From Bipolaris cookei (lineage: Eukaryota > Ascomycota > Dothideomycetes > Pleosporales > Pleosporaceae), in the NCBI GenBank assembly GCA_002286855.1, contig NRSV01000050.1:7775-71774 (forward strand): a DNA stretch of 64,000 nt. Reading direction: 5' to 3'. Below are positions 1 through 10,443 of the stretch, one piece after another. Within the stretch, counting starts at the first letter, position 1. Each line of letters begins with the position of its first letter. The notes under the pieces are model-generated. The model was not told the origin of the DNA and did not search any database. It saw nothing but the letters and a program-made list of their open reading frames with translations. The position numbers were made by a program, and so were the translations under genes.

Positions 1-16
1 CCCCCCCCCCCCCCCC
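1..16. repeat. Poly-C run at window edge
   Basis: The window opens with 16 consecutive C residues next to a transposon relic. It could be a true homopolymer or a sequencing or assembly artefact; the sequence alone cannot decide. Confidence 0.9.
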
Positions 17-450
17 GACTTTGTGAGGTAGCAGATATGGCAGAGAAACTACTGCGCATACGAGGTGGTCAGCCTTTAGGTAAGAACTGGCCAGAGCGAT
101 TCGTAACGCGTTCAGACGAGCTTAGAACAGCCTTCAATAGAGCAAAGAATCGTCAGAGAATACAGCAGGAGGACCCAGAGGTTGTTAACGCGTGGTTCAA
201 GCTCGTACGAGAGACAATTGAGAAGTATGGGGTACATTCGGATGATATCCATAACTTTGATAAGACAGGGTTTCAGATGGATGTAATTGGCTCAATGAAG
301 GTAGTTGCAGGTTCAGAACGTCGTACGAGACCTACTCTTGTTCAGCCAGGCAATCGCGAGTGGGTTACAGTCATTCAGAGCATCTGCGCTGCGGGATACG
401 CTACCCCACCATTCATCATCTACAAAGGACGCGTCCACATTTCTGCATGA
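17..450 (+). pseudogene. pogo/Fot1-type DDE transposase fragment
   Basis: An open frame from ATG 37 to a TGA at 448-450 encodes about 137 aa resembling the middle of fungal pogo/Fot1 (Tc1-mariner superfamily) transposases. It runs from the end of the DNA-binding region into the start of the DDE catalytic domain. The segment HNFDKTGFQM fits the first catalytic Asp region, where family members usually read FDE; the Glu is Lys here. The frame stops soon after FIIYKGRVHIS, before the second and third acidic catalytic residues, and downstream sequence loses similarity. It is therefore a dead internal fragment with both ends missing. Family assignment is from remembered motifs. Confidence 0.75.
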
Positions 451-693
451 TACGAAGAAGCATATATACAGTACTATTGTCTGCTCTTCAGTTATGGTAC
501 GCTTGTGGCAGTTTGGGGTTACTTGAGGCCGAAAAGTAATTTTGTTGAGCCGATCAGAAAGGCGCTGAAAAGGTATATTATAGGCAACAGCAACGCGTCG
601 TATAGTCTTAAACTGGCATGTACAAAAGGCCTGAAGAGCTAGATTAATTTTACCTTCTCGTTGAGTTAAAAAATCCTTATGTTGTTGATGCAT
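451..693 (-). pseudogene. pogo/Fot1-type transposase N-terminal fragment (opposite strand)
   Basis: Reading leftwards from ATG 693, about 80 residues resemble the N-terminal helix-turn-helix (psq/Tc5-like) DNA-binding region of pogo-type transposases: EGKINLALQAF, then IRRVAVAYNIPFQRLSDRL, then a TEEQ segment. The likeness ends near the junction with the plus-strand fragment at about 450. The two pieces are in opposite orientation and come from different parts of the protein, which suggests two insertions or a rearranged copy. No catalytic domain follows, so it is non-functional. Confidence 0.65.
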
Positions 694-1205
694 AGTGTTT
701 CGTACGTGAGGTTCGCAATGCCAAGAAAAAGTGTTCGGCTTGGTGGTGCTTTACGTTAGAGTTTTTCCTTTCCAACCGCATTGCAAAACTGATCGTGAGT
801 AGCGACAGAAACTTTGCAGTCCAATGGTACTCTGGCAAAACTGTATGTTTCAGTAATCATTAAAGCTTACGAAAAGCTTCGTTTCCGCCACTCAAGCTAC
901 ATACGCTTCATCATTGAAATGTACATACACCAGGTCTACATAGAAACTTCGCAGAGTTATGCTGGTACAATGCTCTCACGACACCCGAGGTTCTTAGCCT
1001 TATTAAGGCATCTTCATGCCGCTCATTAGACGTCAAGAGCACTCGTCCAAGAAAGACCATCTCATACTACAAGGTAATTCGAGAGAAGTAAAAGAAACTT
1101 CACGTTTGTGTTGCATTGGTTTTTAGGCATGTGTATGAGCCCTCTATGCTGATACGAAATTTAAACTCAATGTATTGGGTACACGGCATGGCCCCAGCAC
1201 TGTGA
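694..1205. other. Intergenic, no gene recognised
   Basis: About 500 bp between the transposon relics and the 3' end of the ZZ/EF-hand gene. The only open frames are short and unconvincing. Part of it may be further degraded transposon sequence, but no terminal inverted repeat was recognised. Confidence 0.6.
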
Positions 1206-4200
1206 TCAAATACCCACCCAATCCATCCACGACTCCAGAAAACGCAACTGCCCCTGTCTCATGTGCTCCGCAAACTCTTCCAAGTTGATCAACCCGCCGC
1301 CCTTGCGACGGCTGATTTCCTGATCCACGCTTTCCAGGCTGGATAGCATTATGAGATGTAGTGGAGATTGAGGGTTCATGGCCACCTGGCGAATGGAGCG
1401 CTGCAATGGCTTCACCTGGTTTGTCTCGGGGTGGTAGGGATCCGTGGAGTGGCTGATTTGGTTGCACCCGCATTGAACAAGATTTGTGCCCTTCAAGTTT
1501 TGGATAAAGAGAAAATGACGCTCTGGAACGTCGGAATACCAGTTCAGCTGCACTGTATCTGATGTTGGTCCTCCCGGCTCGGGGGGGCATGAGAGTGGCA
1601 TAAGCTCAAGGACCCGTTCACTGAGATCGGCTGCGGCAGCAACTGTTGATGGAGAACCGGATTCTGGCCCTGACATCGAATCTGTGGACCGTTTTCTTCC
1701 AGGGTATCGTTTCAAACCATCATGGGCTGCGCATACAAAGAAATATCGACCAGGGCCTATGTCTTCGTTTGTTGACACCGATGACTCGTCAACGTCAGAA
1801 GTTGCACCAGTCTCTGAAGAGCTGCATGAGCCACTCTGCAGATTGGCTGGTAGATGTTTGAGAGAGTTTGGTCGGAATTGGGGCATGGTAGGGTCTCTGT
1901 GGTCGGAAACTGGACTTTTACTCGGAACAGAGCATGATAGCCATCCCTGCTTTTCTGCACAACTCATGAATGCATTGATGGCTTCTTCCCGAAGCTGACA
2001 CTGGCACATATACATGTTCCATATTGTCATGTTGTCAGCATTACTTACCTTGGGGTTCTTAACCGAGCTTAAAACTTTTGCTTCAACAGAATTGTAGATG
2101 GCCTCTACTGTCGCTCGAACCTCCTCATCGGTGCGTGGTCCGTGATTACTGGGATTCACGAACAAATTTTGGATATTTGATTCTCCATAGTTCAGCGCCC
2201 AGCAGAATTTGTCTACCATGCATTTAGAGAACCGAAAGATGCCAACCTGGAGAATGACTTCAACGTCGGCTTTCCCTGCTGTGAAGAGATGCGTAATCGT
2301 AGACTCGATATCAGCGGCTCTTGAGCGGCGCTCACTGCGCGTGTCCTGAGCGTCCATGGCCATGTCTTCCTTTTCAAGAAACAGCGGGTTGAGTAATTCG
2401 TTGAACCCTTGTTGTGTAACCTGATACAGTACTTCTTTACCGAGATCTTGCTCAGGTTCGGGTATCTCATATCCACCCCAACGCTCCCCGAATGGCCTTG
2501 AAGAGGAGGTATTTGACCGTACCTCTAGATCCACGTCTTCCTGGAAACGGACTCTTGACGACGAACGCGAACTTCTGTTTCGGAGGTGTTCCTCACTTAC
2601 GTCTGTGGAGCCACCAAACCGAGCCTGTCCTTCGAGTGGGCTTGGGCCATCTGCTCCATCTGGTTGTGTGAAGCCTTCTTCTTCATCTATGTAGTATTGC
2701 CTACGGGCCCATCTTTGGTTCAAGATGTTGGATTGTTGCTCACCGGATACTTCGTCGGGTACAATATGCTGGAGGTCGGTGGTCCTGAGGATCTCATTCC
2801 GCTCTGCGACGTCGGTATTTTGTTCGAGCACAGGTGGGGTTGTGTCCATGTCACCTTCCTGCTTCTGCCGTAAACGGGGGTTGCTTGTGTTAGATGCATT
2901 CATGCTGCGAGGTGGAAATGCAGAGCCCAAGGGCTGACTAGACCGGATAGCATCCAAGGCACTGCGCACCGTGACCTCTTCAGACAGCTCCATAATGTAG
3001 TTCCGGGTAGCTTCCTTCTCGATCGAGTAGTAAGCCCGGAAAATGCGTAAGATGTCTTTGCGCGACACATAACCATCTCCGTCGATGTCATATCCGTCGA
3101 AGACGATCTTGGCCTTTACATCCACATCTGTGGTATGCATTCCGTCAAGTCCTTTGATCCATTCCTCAAAACCGATGAGCCCATTCTTGTCCGTGTCATA
3201 GTATGCAAAGATGCGATCGTAAACGAGATTCGGTGCAGCAGGGAAGCTATTGTAGCGCGGTACGAATGCGTGATTGAAATCGCGTCGGTTGATAGCCCAT
3301 CCTATATTGTTTGGGTCCTCCGTCCACTCCGCTCCTGCCAAACAGGTGAACTGATCCCACAGCGCTTCGACCTCCTCAGCCTCCATCTTTGTCTCAGCTA
3401 CTAGACGCCTCTTCAGCGCCGAATCGATCGAAAGGTTCATCATATGGGGCTTTCCAGGGTAAACCGGTTCTTGTTTCTGCAAACTCAGGTAGCCTGCAGG
3501 TACGCGTATCTTGTAGAATATGTGGTTCTTGTAGTGCGAGTTGGTTGCTTCGCAGTTGGAGCATAGGTCAAAGTCTGGGCAGTTTGCACAGTGCCATCTA
3601 GTTCCTCGAATGGGCTTCTCGTCACAGCCGTTACATGTGATTCCGCGATGGACTACGCCTTCCAGCCTTGCGCGGTCTTCCGCGATGTGGTATAGGGTGC
3701 GTTGGAGGGTTTGGCCCTCTGGATCAATGGCATCATCGTCCGGGTCCTCATCACTTCCCAAAGACAATTCTGTGGGCGCGACGCTCTCTCCACCATCCAG
3801 CGCAAGGCTTTCCGTGTTTCCAAACATTTGTGCATGCCATGTCGCTGCGCGAGCTATTGCATCGCGATCTAATGCTGGATTGTTCGGGTTACGTTCGGTC
3901 AGCCAGGCCAGAAGAGCATCGACTTCTGACGGCGAAAGCGCACGGTCGGGCGAGTGCACCACAAGCAGTCGGTCGAAGAATTCTTCATATGTGCGCCCGG
4001 AGAGGTGATTTATAGTCTCCTCGCTGGCGTCCGGCTGGGTGCGCAGAATGATGCTACGCAGCTCTGCAGGTGTGACCAAGTTGTGAGGATCAAGCAGCAC
4101 TCTGGTAGTCAGGATATGGTACTCGCCCAGCGAGGGTATGTCTTGCTCGCTCAGTGGCAGCAGAGACGGTGCCGGTGCTGAGTCTCGCGGCCGCCGTCTG

Positions 4201-4358
4201 CGAACAGCATTGCTACGGCGGAGACCGTCTGTAGGTGTGGAGGATTGGAGGGTATTGTATATGACATATGCCGCATACCCAGCCGACACTCCTGTGAGGA
4301 ACAGTACGGCGGGTCCATAGCGGGATACGGTTGAGGGGGTTGATGCCGTCATGCTCAA
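1206..4358 (-). CDS. ZZ-type zinc finger / EF-hand membrane protein
   Basis: A 1050-codon frame predicts an N-terminal membrane anchor (about residues 14-36), a basic stretch (about 47-58) and a ZZ zinc finger (about 236-285, CNGC, CANC and CSNC pairs). Two canonical EF-hand loops follow at about 388-399 (DTDKNGLIGFEE) and 424-435 (DIDGDGYVSRKD). The rest is a long low-complexity middle and a C-terminal region of unknown fold. Both EF loops keep the acidic residues at positions 1, 3 and 5, so calcium binding is likely. The role is unknown; a calcium-responsive adaptor on an internal membrane is an inference. A 48-nt stop-free segment at 2001-2048 looks like an in-frame intron, which would give 1034 aa when spliced. 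The start is the first ATG; the short leader before the anchor fits a signal-anchor protein. Confidence 0.85.
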   Translation of the reverse strand: MSMTASTPSTVSRYGPAVLFLTGVSAGYAAYVIYNTLQSSTPTDGLRRSNAVRRRRPRDSAPAPSLLPLSEQDIPSLGEYHILTTRVLLDPHNLVTPAELRSIILRTQPDASEETINHLSGRTYEEFFDRLLVVHSPDRALSPSEVDALLAWLTERNPNNPALDRDAIARAATWHAQMFGNTESLALDGGESVAPTELSLGSDEDPDDDAIDPEGQTLQRTLYHIAEDRARLEGVVHRGITCNGCDEKPIRGTRWHCANCPDFDLCSNCEATNSHYKNHIFYKIRVPAGYLSLQKQEPVYPGKPHMMNLSIDSALKRRLVAETKMEAEEVEALWDQFTCLAGAEWTEDPNNIGWAINRRDFNHAFVPRYNSFPAAPNLVYDRIFAYYDTDKNGLIGFEEWIKGLDGMHTTDVDVKAKIVFDGYDIDGDGYVSRKDILRIFRAYYSIEKEATRNYIMELSEEVTVRSALDAIRSSQPLGSAFPPRSMNASNTSNPRLRQKQEGDMDTTPPVLEQNTDVAERNEILRTTDLQHIVPDEVSGEQQSNILNQRWARRQYYIDEEEGFTQPDGADGPSPLEGQARFGGSTDVSEEHLRNRSSRSSSRVRFQEDVDLEVRSNTSSSRPFGERWGGYEIPEPEQDLGKEVLYQVTQQGFNELLNPLFLEKEDMAMDAQDTRSERRSRAADIESTITHLFTAGKADVEVILQVGIFRFSKCMVDKFCWALNYGESNIQNLFVNPSNHGPRTDEEVRATVEAIYNSVEAKVLSSVKNPKVSNADNMTIWNMYMCQCQLREEAINAFMSCAEKQGWLSCSVPSKSPVSDHRDPTMPQFRPNSLKHLPANLQSGSCSSSETGATSDVDESSVSTNEDIGPGRYFFVCAAHDGLKRYPGRKRSTDSMSGPESGSPSTVAAAADLSERVLELMPLSCPPEPGGPTSDTVQLNWYSDVPERHFLFIQNLKGTNLVQCGCNQISHSTDPYHPETNQVKPLQRSIRQVAMNPQSPLHLIMLSSLESVDQEISRRKGGGLINLEEFAEHMRQGQLRFLESWMDWVGI
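2001..2048 (-). other. Probable in-frame, stop-free intron in the ZZ/EF-hand gene
   Basis: On the coding strand this stretch begins GTAAGT, has CTGAC as a possible branch site and ends CCAG. It is 48 nt, a multiple of three, with no in-frame stop, so both spliced and retained forms keep the frame. It encodes 16 residues (VSNADNMTIWNMYMCQ) that look unlike the flanking helical sequence. Confidence 0.65.
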
Positions 4359-4710
4359 GCGGCAGGGCCCCGAGATTGGGGCCTAGTAATAGACGAGCGA
4401 GGACAGAGTGATGGGCCACAATATAGGAGTAGGGAATCGATGTCTGGGGAGTACATGGCAGGTGATACCTACCAGCGACACCATAGCTATCTGTTGGAAG
4501 GCTTCATGGCTCGGCAAGGGCCAACAGACGCTCTCTGTTTCTTCGGTGGAGGGCGACGCTCTTGCCCAAGTCGCCAAGACATTGCTTATTCAGCAAAACC
4601 TCCCCAGTTACGGACTTCCGCAGCCTCGCATTGGACAGAACACCATGATGCAGTCGAGCTAAGTACTTTCAACGCTTTGAATTTATGTCTCTCCATGTGC
4701 AACTATATTA
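4359..4710. other. Upstream region of the ZZ/EF-hand gene
   Basis: A 352-bp stretch holding the promoter of the minus-strand ZZ/EF-hand gene and the 3' flank of the minus-strand SDR gene. No coding feature or distinctive motif was seen. Confidence 0.5.
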
Positions 4711-5628
4711 CTACCACGCCGAATGGCCACCGTCTATCCTCAGATCCGACCCAGTCATGAACGAGCTCGCATCGCTGAGCAGGAAGACTGCAGCACCACG
4801 GTATTCCTCTGGTTTGGACAAGCGGCCCAACATATTCTGTGTCGGCCATGTATCCCTTCTCTCAGGGTACTGCTTGAAAAGCTCCTCCACCATGGCTGTC
4901 ACAATATAACCCGGCGAGATTGTGTTAACGCGGATCTTGTGCTCACCCCATTCCGACGCTAGGTTGCGAGCGAGCTGCAACACACCTGCTTTCGAAGCAT
5001 TGTATGCCGAGCATATAAGACCCTGTTATTGTATGTTAGTTGACAAGGTTACGTATTGCAACTGATTAGAATCATCATACCCTGTTCGCCACAGTGCCAG
5101 ACATGCTAGCAATAAGCACGATACTTCCGCCCTTGCCAAACTTGATCATTTGCTTCGCGGCAGCTTGCGCAGTCATCATGGATCCAGTGATGTTCACCTC
5201 AAACATCCGGTTCGCATCCTCAGCGGTATACTCCAACGCAGGTGTCTCCTGTTGGATACCGGCCGCCGCAATCAGCCCATCTAGTCTTCCCTCCTTGTTT
5301 GCAATGTCGTCGACGATCTCATTCAGCTTCTTTACATCTCGCACGTCTATCTGGCGGTACTCAAGCGATGTTCCGAGATCCTTCTTTGCTCGTTCCGCGA
5401 TCGGACCAAAGTCCGGGGAAGGCTCGGGAAGCCTGTCAAGTGCGTAGACTAGGAGTGCGTGTTAACCAACAAAGTCTATGCATCCCCGCACATATGTAAG
5501 TATTTACCTCGTGCACCAGCTTCTAGCAATGCTTCGGCCTGGGTAAGTCCAAGGCCTCGCGCACCACCCGACACCAGTATGACCTTGCCGACCAGGCTGA
5601 ACTCTGGTAGCCCACGCGTGGTCGACAT
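4711..5628 (-). CDS. Short-chain dehydrogenase/reductase (SDR), 3 exons
   Basis: Exons 5628-5508, 5448-5081 and 5022-4711 join in phase through introns of 59 and 58 nt (GTAAAT...TAG and GTATGA...CAG), giving 266 aa, the usual classical SDR length. Visible signatures are the Rossmann glycine motif GGARGLG (about 21-27), AAAG (101-104) in place of NNAG, the catalytic Ser in ASMSG (near 155) and the YNASK pair Tyr170/Lys174. The C-terminus has the common ISPGY...GRL...E...FLLSD...G..L.IDGG pattern. The protein should be a soluble NAD(P)(H)-dependent alcohol/ketone oxidoreductase. Overall shape recalls fungal polyol dehydrogenases and sorbose/xylulose reductases, but the substrate cannot be read from sequence. 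No other metabolic gene adjoins it. Confidence 0.92.
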
Positions 5629-7479
5629 GATTGGAATTATCTGAATTACAATTTGAAGATACGGAAAGAAGAGGAAGAATTTGAGTTACAATATACGCTG
5701 AAGGACTCGTCGATAGAAGGGTATTTATACAATTGATAACGAACGCACGATCGTTCCGTAAGCTCTACGTAAAATGGGGCTATTGTGGGATTATATATCG
5801 GTCCCAGACGCCTTTTCAGGTCACCCGCTTCATTTGAAGCGAGTCTGGCCGTGGCCACCCTTTCCTGTCTGCATATATGGCACTATTGGGGTAGAGCTCA
5901 GGATGTGTTTGCGGGGAACTATGCCCGGCATTTTCGGATATTGCCTAATTGGGCATTCCGGGAGCTCGTCGTGGGGTCTTGGAGGTGAGGTCCGGGGACA
6001 TCAGCCAGATCACATTCATAGCTTGAACTTTGTGCCAACAAGGTATGTGGGGCTCGAGAAGAGTGCACAGTATTGGTTGAAGATGTTGGGTGCGAGTATA
6101 CATGGAGGATGTACAGCCAAAGCGATATGCGTCGAACGCATGTAGTAAATCCAGATGGGGCCGTTAGCATGCGCCTTGGACAACAGCGTATATAGCCTTT
6201 TCCCTGCACTAAATGATGTTCGGTCATCTAATTACACTCGCATTTGAGGATAACATGGCAGCTTCTCTTCTCTGTACAATCTCCGCTGTGCAGATGCGCA
6301 AAAACGATATTCCGTATACCGTGGAATAATTTACCGGCTGTCACATTACAAGCGCACGATCTGTTTCAATGCAACGACCCAACGAGGGACGACTCATCAT
6401 AGCCATAATTGCAAAGGTACATGTGGCGAGTCTGAGTTTACTTGCCTGTCGACTGTTTTGGCAATCCGCAAGGAAACCTTTCCGCCGATTCAACATGCGA
6501 TGCCTGAGGGGTCTCACCAACTGAGCCCTCAACTACCTCGTCGAGCACTAAGGCCTGATCGTCCCATGGCCCCCTCAGGGGCTGCCTAAGGCGAACTTGA
6601 GCATTCACCTGATTGTACGATACCTCGTGTCCGCATATCGCTGTTGTGTGGTGAGGGGCATGTCTCAACCCTAGCATGCGGCACAATTACGTGTTACAAG
6701 GCGCTGGTCAGCGAACAACGTAAACGGCACAGTGAAGTGCAGAGCGCCAGGATAGAAAATCTTTGCGCAGCACCAGACGAGGCGACCTTCTTGATATCAG
6801 GCGTTCTTAACCATCGAAAAGTTCGACAAGGGCTGAATTTCGTTAAGTGCTCGCTCAACCTGACCTGGACGGCAAGCGCCTGCATAGAGCACCTTTGTTC
6901 TCACAGCAACCTAATAAGACAAGCATCCTTATCTGTAGTTCCCAACGACATTCATGGTACATCGAAAAACGAACAAGTAGAATTAGAGCTTCCGACAATG
7001 TATCGCCCACCGCCAGACAAAGACCATGGCGCCTCGCTCGTGTAACGAGGCTGCCTCCAAGGCGAGCGCGCTGGAGAGGGGCAGTGCAAAAACCAAAGCA
7101 ACCCCACTACCAACTCATGGAATGAAACTAATATTAGACGCCGCGTTAAGAGGCTTGACGCATATTCAATCTAAGCTTTATTTAGGCGCTGTCGTTAAGG
7201 CGGACAGGAAACAAAACTGCGCATCGTTGCCGCGAGGCTGCGCATTATAGGTAGGGGCAGGGCGCCTATGCATTCCACGCCAGCGGGTAGAGAGCAGGAC
7301 ATGTAAAAGATACGTTCGCGCTGCAAAAGGCCTCGCTTTGTCGACCATTTCTTTCATTTGTGTTCTGCATCGTTTATTTCAAGAGAATTTTCTCTTGTCT
7401 CCCTTGCACACCAACATTTACATCATCGTCTGCTGTTTCCTATCCCCACAGCCACCAACCCCACTACTATACATAAACA
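5629..7479. other. Intergenic region between SDR and PPPY protein genes
   Basis: About 1.85 kb without a convincing gene. The first few hundred bases are the SDR promoter. The middle (about 6.3-7.3 kb) has only short frames on both strands with no recognisable domains. The last 150 bp before 7480 is pyrimidine-rich and reads like the core promoter and 5' leader of the next gene. Confidence 0.5.
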
Positions 7480-7935
7480 ATGGCGCCCAGCAACTTACCC
7501 CACAACTTCTTTCCTACAATCAACCTCCCTACCACCATCCAAAAGCGCTCAAGTTCTTGCGAAGTCAGCTACTCCAGCCAGTGCTCCACCCACCGCACTG
7601 TACTCCTTATTGTCTCCACTTTTGTGGCCGCCTTCCTCTTCATCGGCTTTGCCCTCGCATGCATAGTGAAAAGAGCCCGCTGCAAAGTCCAAAAACGCGC
7701 TCAAGCTGCAGCCAAATATCCCTACAGGGAACTCAGGCTACTAAGACATGACTCTGGATTTCCTGTTGTAGCGAGGCTACCCTTGACGAGGCCGATGGGC
7801 GATATGAATCTCGGGGCTGGAGCCGACCAGAACTGGAGGAAGGAGGGTTCGTGGAACGAAAGGGCAGTAAAGAGAGATGAGGCTCCGCCGCCGTACACGC
7901 CGAGAACACCTGAGCCTGCAAGGACAAGAATCTGA
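7480..7935 (+). CDS. Small single-pass membrane protein with PPPY motif
   Basis: A 151-aa intronless frame after a CT-rich leader, with a favourable context (AACA before ATG, GCG after). It has a Ser/Thr/Asn-rich N-terminal segment with cysteines at about 27 and 35, one hydrophobic helix at about 41-63 and a strongly basic stop-transfer segment (KRARCKVQKR). The cytosolic tail ends with PPPY at about 136-139. PPxY motifs bind WW domains; in fungi, membrane PPxY proteins often recruit Rsp5-type (NEDD4-family) ubiquitin ligases for sorting or endocytosis. The topology (N-out, C-in) follows from the positive-inside rule. No named family was recognised, so an adaptor role is an inference. Confidence 0.65.
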   Translation: MAPSNLPHNFFPTINLPTTIQKRSSSCEVSYSSQCSTHRTVLLIVSTFVAAFLFIGFALACIVKRARCKVQKRAQAAAKYPYRELRLLRHDSGFPVVARLPLTRPMGDMNLGAGADQNWRKEGSWNERAVKRDEAPPPYTPRTPEPARTRI

Positions 7936-8624
7936 AAGAGGAAGAGCATGGCAGTAGATGAAGACGAAACAAAGACTCGAATGCCACACATATCAGAGCA
8001 GATATGGCCATTGAGTCACTAGACAGTAGTGGCACCGTTCTAGACATGCGATTGTACTCATTACATCCTGGCTGCAGATGGACTCAGCATAAATGAGCTG
8101 TCAACGTTCATGTTTGTTACTGGGTATGACCGGGAATGCCACAAAGCTGGGTCAACCACTAGCGGGAGATGCGGCCCACAGCCCGCTAATACTTCTGTTG
8201 GTGGTTTTGAATGCAACCAAGAGATGAATAGATCGAGCTGTATGATTGGGAACACTTGGAAACTTAGGTGGAGACAGTGCTGACCACTCACCATTTTCCT
8301 GGACTTCTTGAAATGGGCTCAGAGATTGTTGGTAGCGATCAGATGAGCGATACGGCATGAAAGCATGCTAATATAGACAGGGAGAAGGACAGAGAATAGC
8401 GATATAGCTTTGTTATTGTATGCAAATTGAAAACACACCCTTCTATCGGGTAAGATACTCTCGACAAAGATACATTTCGACAGTGATCGTAAGACGTTAC
8501 AAAAGCGATTAGTCAATAATTGGTTGCGCTTGCTTCACTTTGGCCTGGAGATTTGTATTGCACACTACACACGCGCTGAACACTACGTTGGCATTATGTC
8601 AGTGCTGAAGTGAGCTGAAAGATA

Positions 8625-8690
8625 GTGTTCTGCAGCTGGTTAGCGCATAACGATTTCAGCTGTATATATCTGTTTGATTCCTGTTTTTTT
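8625..8690 (+). other. Possible degenerate tRNA-like or SINE-like pol III unit
   Basis: CAGCTGGTTAGCGCA resembles the D-arm/A-box of a tRNA. About 40 nt on, GTTTGATTCC (8672-8681) is two mismatches from a B-box, and seven T residues follow at 8684-8690 like a pol III terminator. The T-arm and acceptor stems do not pair, so this is not an intact tRNA. It could be a decayed tRNA, a tRNA-derived SINE head or chance. Confidence 0.2.
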
Positions 8691-10435
8691 GCACCTAGAC
8701 TAGTCGCATCCTAGCTGCGCGCAGCCAACGGCAATCTTCGAGACTACCGGCAACGCCAAGACTAATACGAGTCCAACTACATTTGTTTGTCGCTCCCAGG
8801 AGCTTCCTGAGACTAGAACAACCTTTCGACCTGTGCTGCCGCACTGTAGCTCTCTGTACCTGGCAGGCGGTACAGGATCACAACAATGCTAGTCCGGCTT
8901 AGAGCGTTTGCTCTCCAACAACCGCGCGCTTCATACGAAGCCTTGGCATTTGTTTAGTAACATACAATAAGTATTTGTTGCCCCTGAGGCAACATAAGAT
9001 TGAGCTGAGGTGATCAAGGAACAAGGTTGTTTATAAACGGTTCATGACACGACGGCACGGCACAGAATCCTTCTGGAATTGGGATCCAGCATAATTTTTC
9101 CTTGCCAGCGAACAGCGATGATTAACCGAAACCCACAACTAGACTGGATGCAAGAAAGCGGCGGCGAGGCTCCCAGAGGCATCCTGACCGTTTGCTCGAT
9201 ATTGACCGCTCGGTGCCGTCTTCACCGATATCAACACCTAGATGAGCCTCGTGCGCGACTGGCATCGTTCGTCTTGTAGGCTGGGGACAGCTGATTTGTC
9301 GCGCAGCGTCGGCGCGCTAATTGCTTTTGCAACCGTGCCCAGCCGGTTGAAAAGGGCCAGGAGGAGGGTGGTAGGCACTCTCTGCAAGAAGCCCGGGAGA
9401 CCCAAAAGCTGTGCAACGCCCTCGCGTGCCCAAGTCTGAGTGTTGGAGCTGTTTACGGTCTTGCGAGCGTTCTCGGTCACAAGCATCGGGGTAGTGTCGA
9501 GTCTCCGCCTTTTTAACTTTCTCCTAGACTTTGACCCTCTGTTTTCGTCCGGCCCCGCCGTTGCGTGGCGTGTTCTATCCGCCTCATTTCATTCAGCCTT
9601 CAGCTACCTCAGTCTGTCCCCAAGTCCTTCCAGACCCTTGAGCAACGACATCTCGTTAGTTAGGTCTCTCTTTGCAATCATTGCCAAGCCGCCAGTCCCC
9701 ATCCGGCCTAGACGGTTTCCGTGCTCCACACTCGGGCACGAACCTCGTTGTCATCTGTACGCGCCAGTCCAGCAAGACTACCCGTCCGACTACTGCCTCT
9801 TCCTTCTCTGCATACATTTTACCGTTCTGCTGGATCGCATCCCTCCCCGCTCCTGTGTGGCGCATTATCAAGTAAGGCTTTTATTATCTCTGCTCTTCAC
9901 ACATGCTCCCTTCCCCAATCTTCAACAGCCCCTTCATGAGACGCCCACCGCCCAGATGCAAGTATGAGACCAAGTCGGGAACCATCACCATTTGCGGCTG
10001 CACTGCACCAAATTGTGCTCTTCGGTGCTAGAAGACCAGCCTGTCCCACCATGAGGCGCCCCTCTAGGCAAGAAGATGGGTATCACAAAAGAGTAGCACA
10101 GCAGCAAAATCACCTGCCCCAATACGAAAGCATGGCTGGTCATCCCAGGCAGTGCGCTCCGGTGGTTGTTGAGACCTTGCATGCGAATCTGCATCGGAGA
10201 AGGGCTGCAGCTAGCACCGTCGGATTATTTCAAGAGCCGGAAACTTCTCTTTCAGCATCCCTCTGCATTGCATTTCATTACTCTTGCCCGAATTCTATCG
10301 CTAACCATGGTCTTGTCGTTAGGTCTCTTTTACCCCTCTGTTGGCGCTAGTGTCGGGCCGTTGGGTGACGTTTCATCCTTCTGGAGAAGGCAGAAGGGGT
10401 TGAACATCAAAAGGGTCTTATTGAACAAGAGACGC

Positions 10436-10443
10436 TCACGTGA
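10436..10443. promoter_or_regulatory. TCACGTGA (CACGTG E-box) upstream of the kelch/BTB gene
   Basis: A perfect octamer palindrome 323 bp upstream of the ATG at 10766. The CACGTG core is the classic site for bHLH factors such as Cbf1-type proteins. The same octamer lies upstream of three other loci in this window. Confidence 0.5.

Noticed and set aside
3541..4015. Plus-strand frames of 155 and 115 codons over the ZZ/EF-hand gene
   Set aside because: Antisense shadows of a clearly coding strand with zinc-finger and EF-hand motifs.
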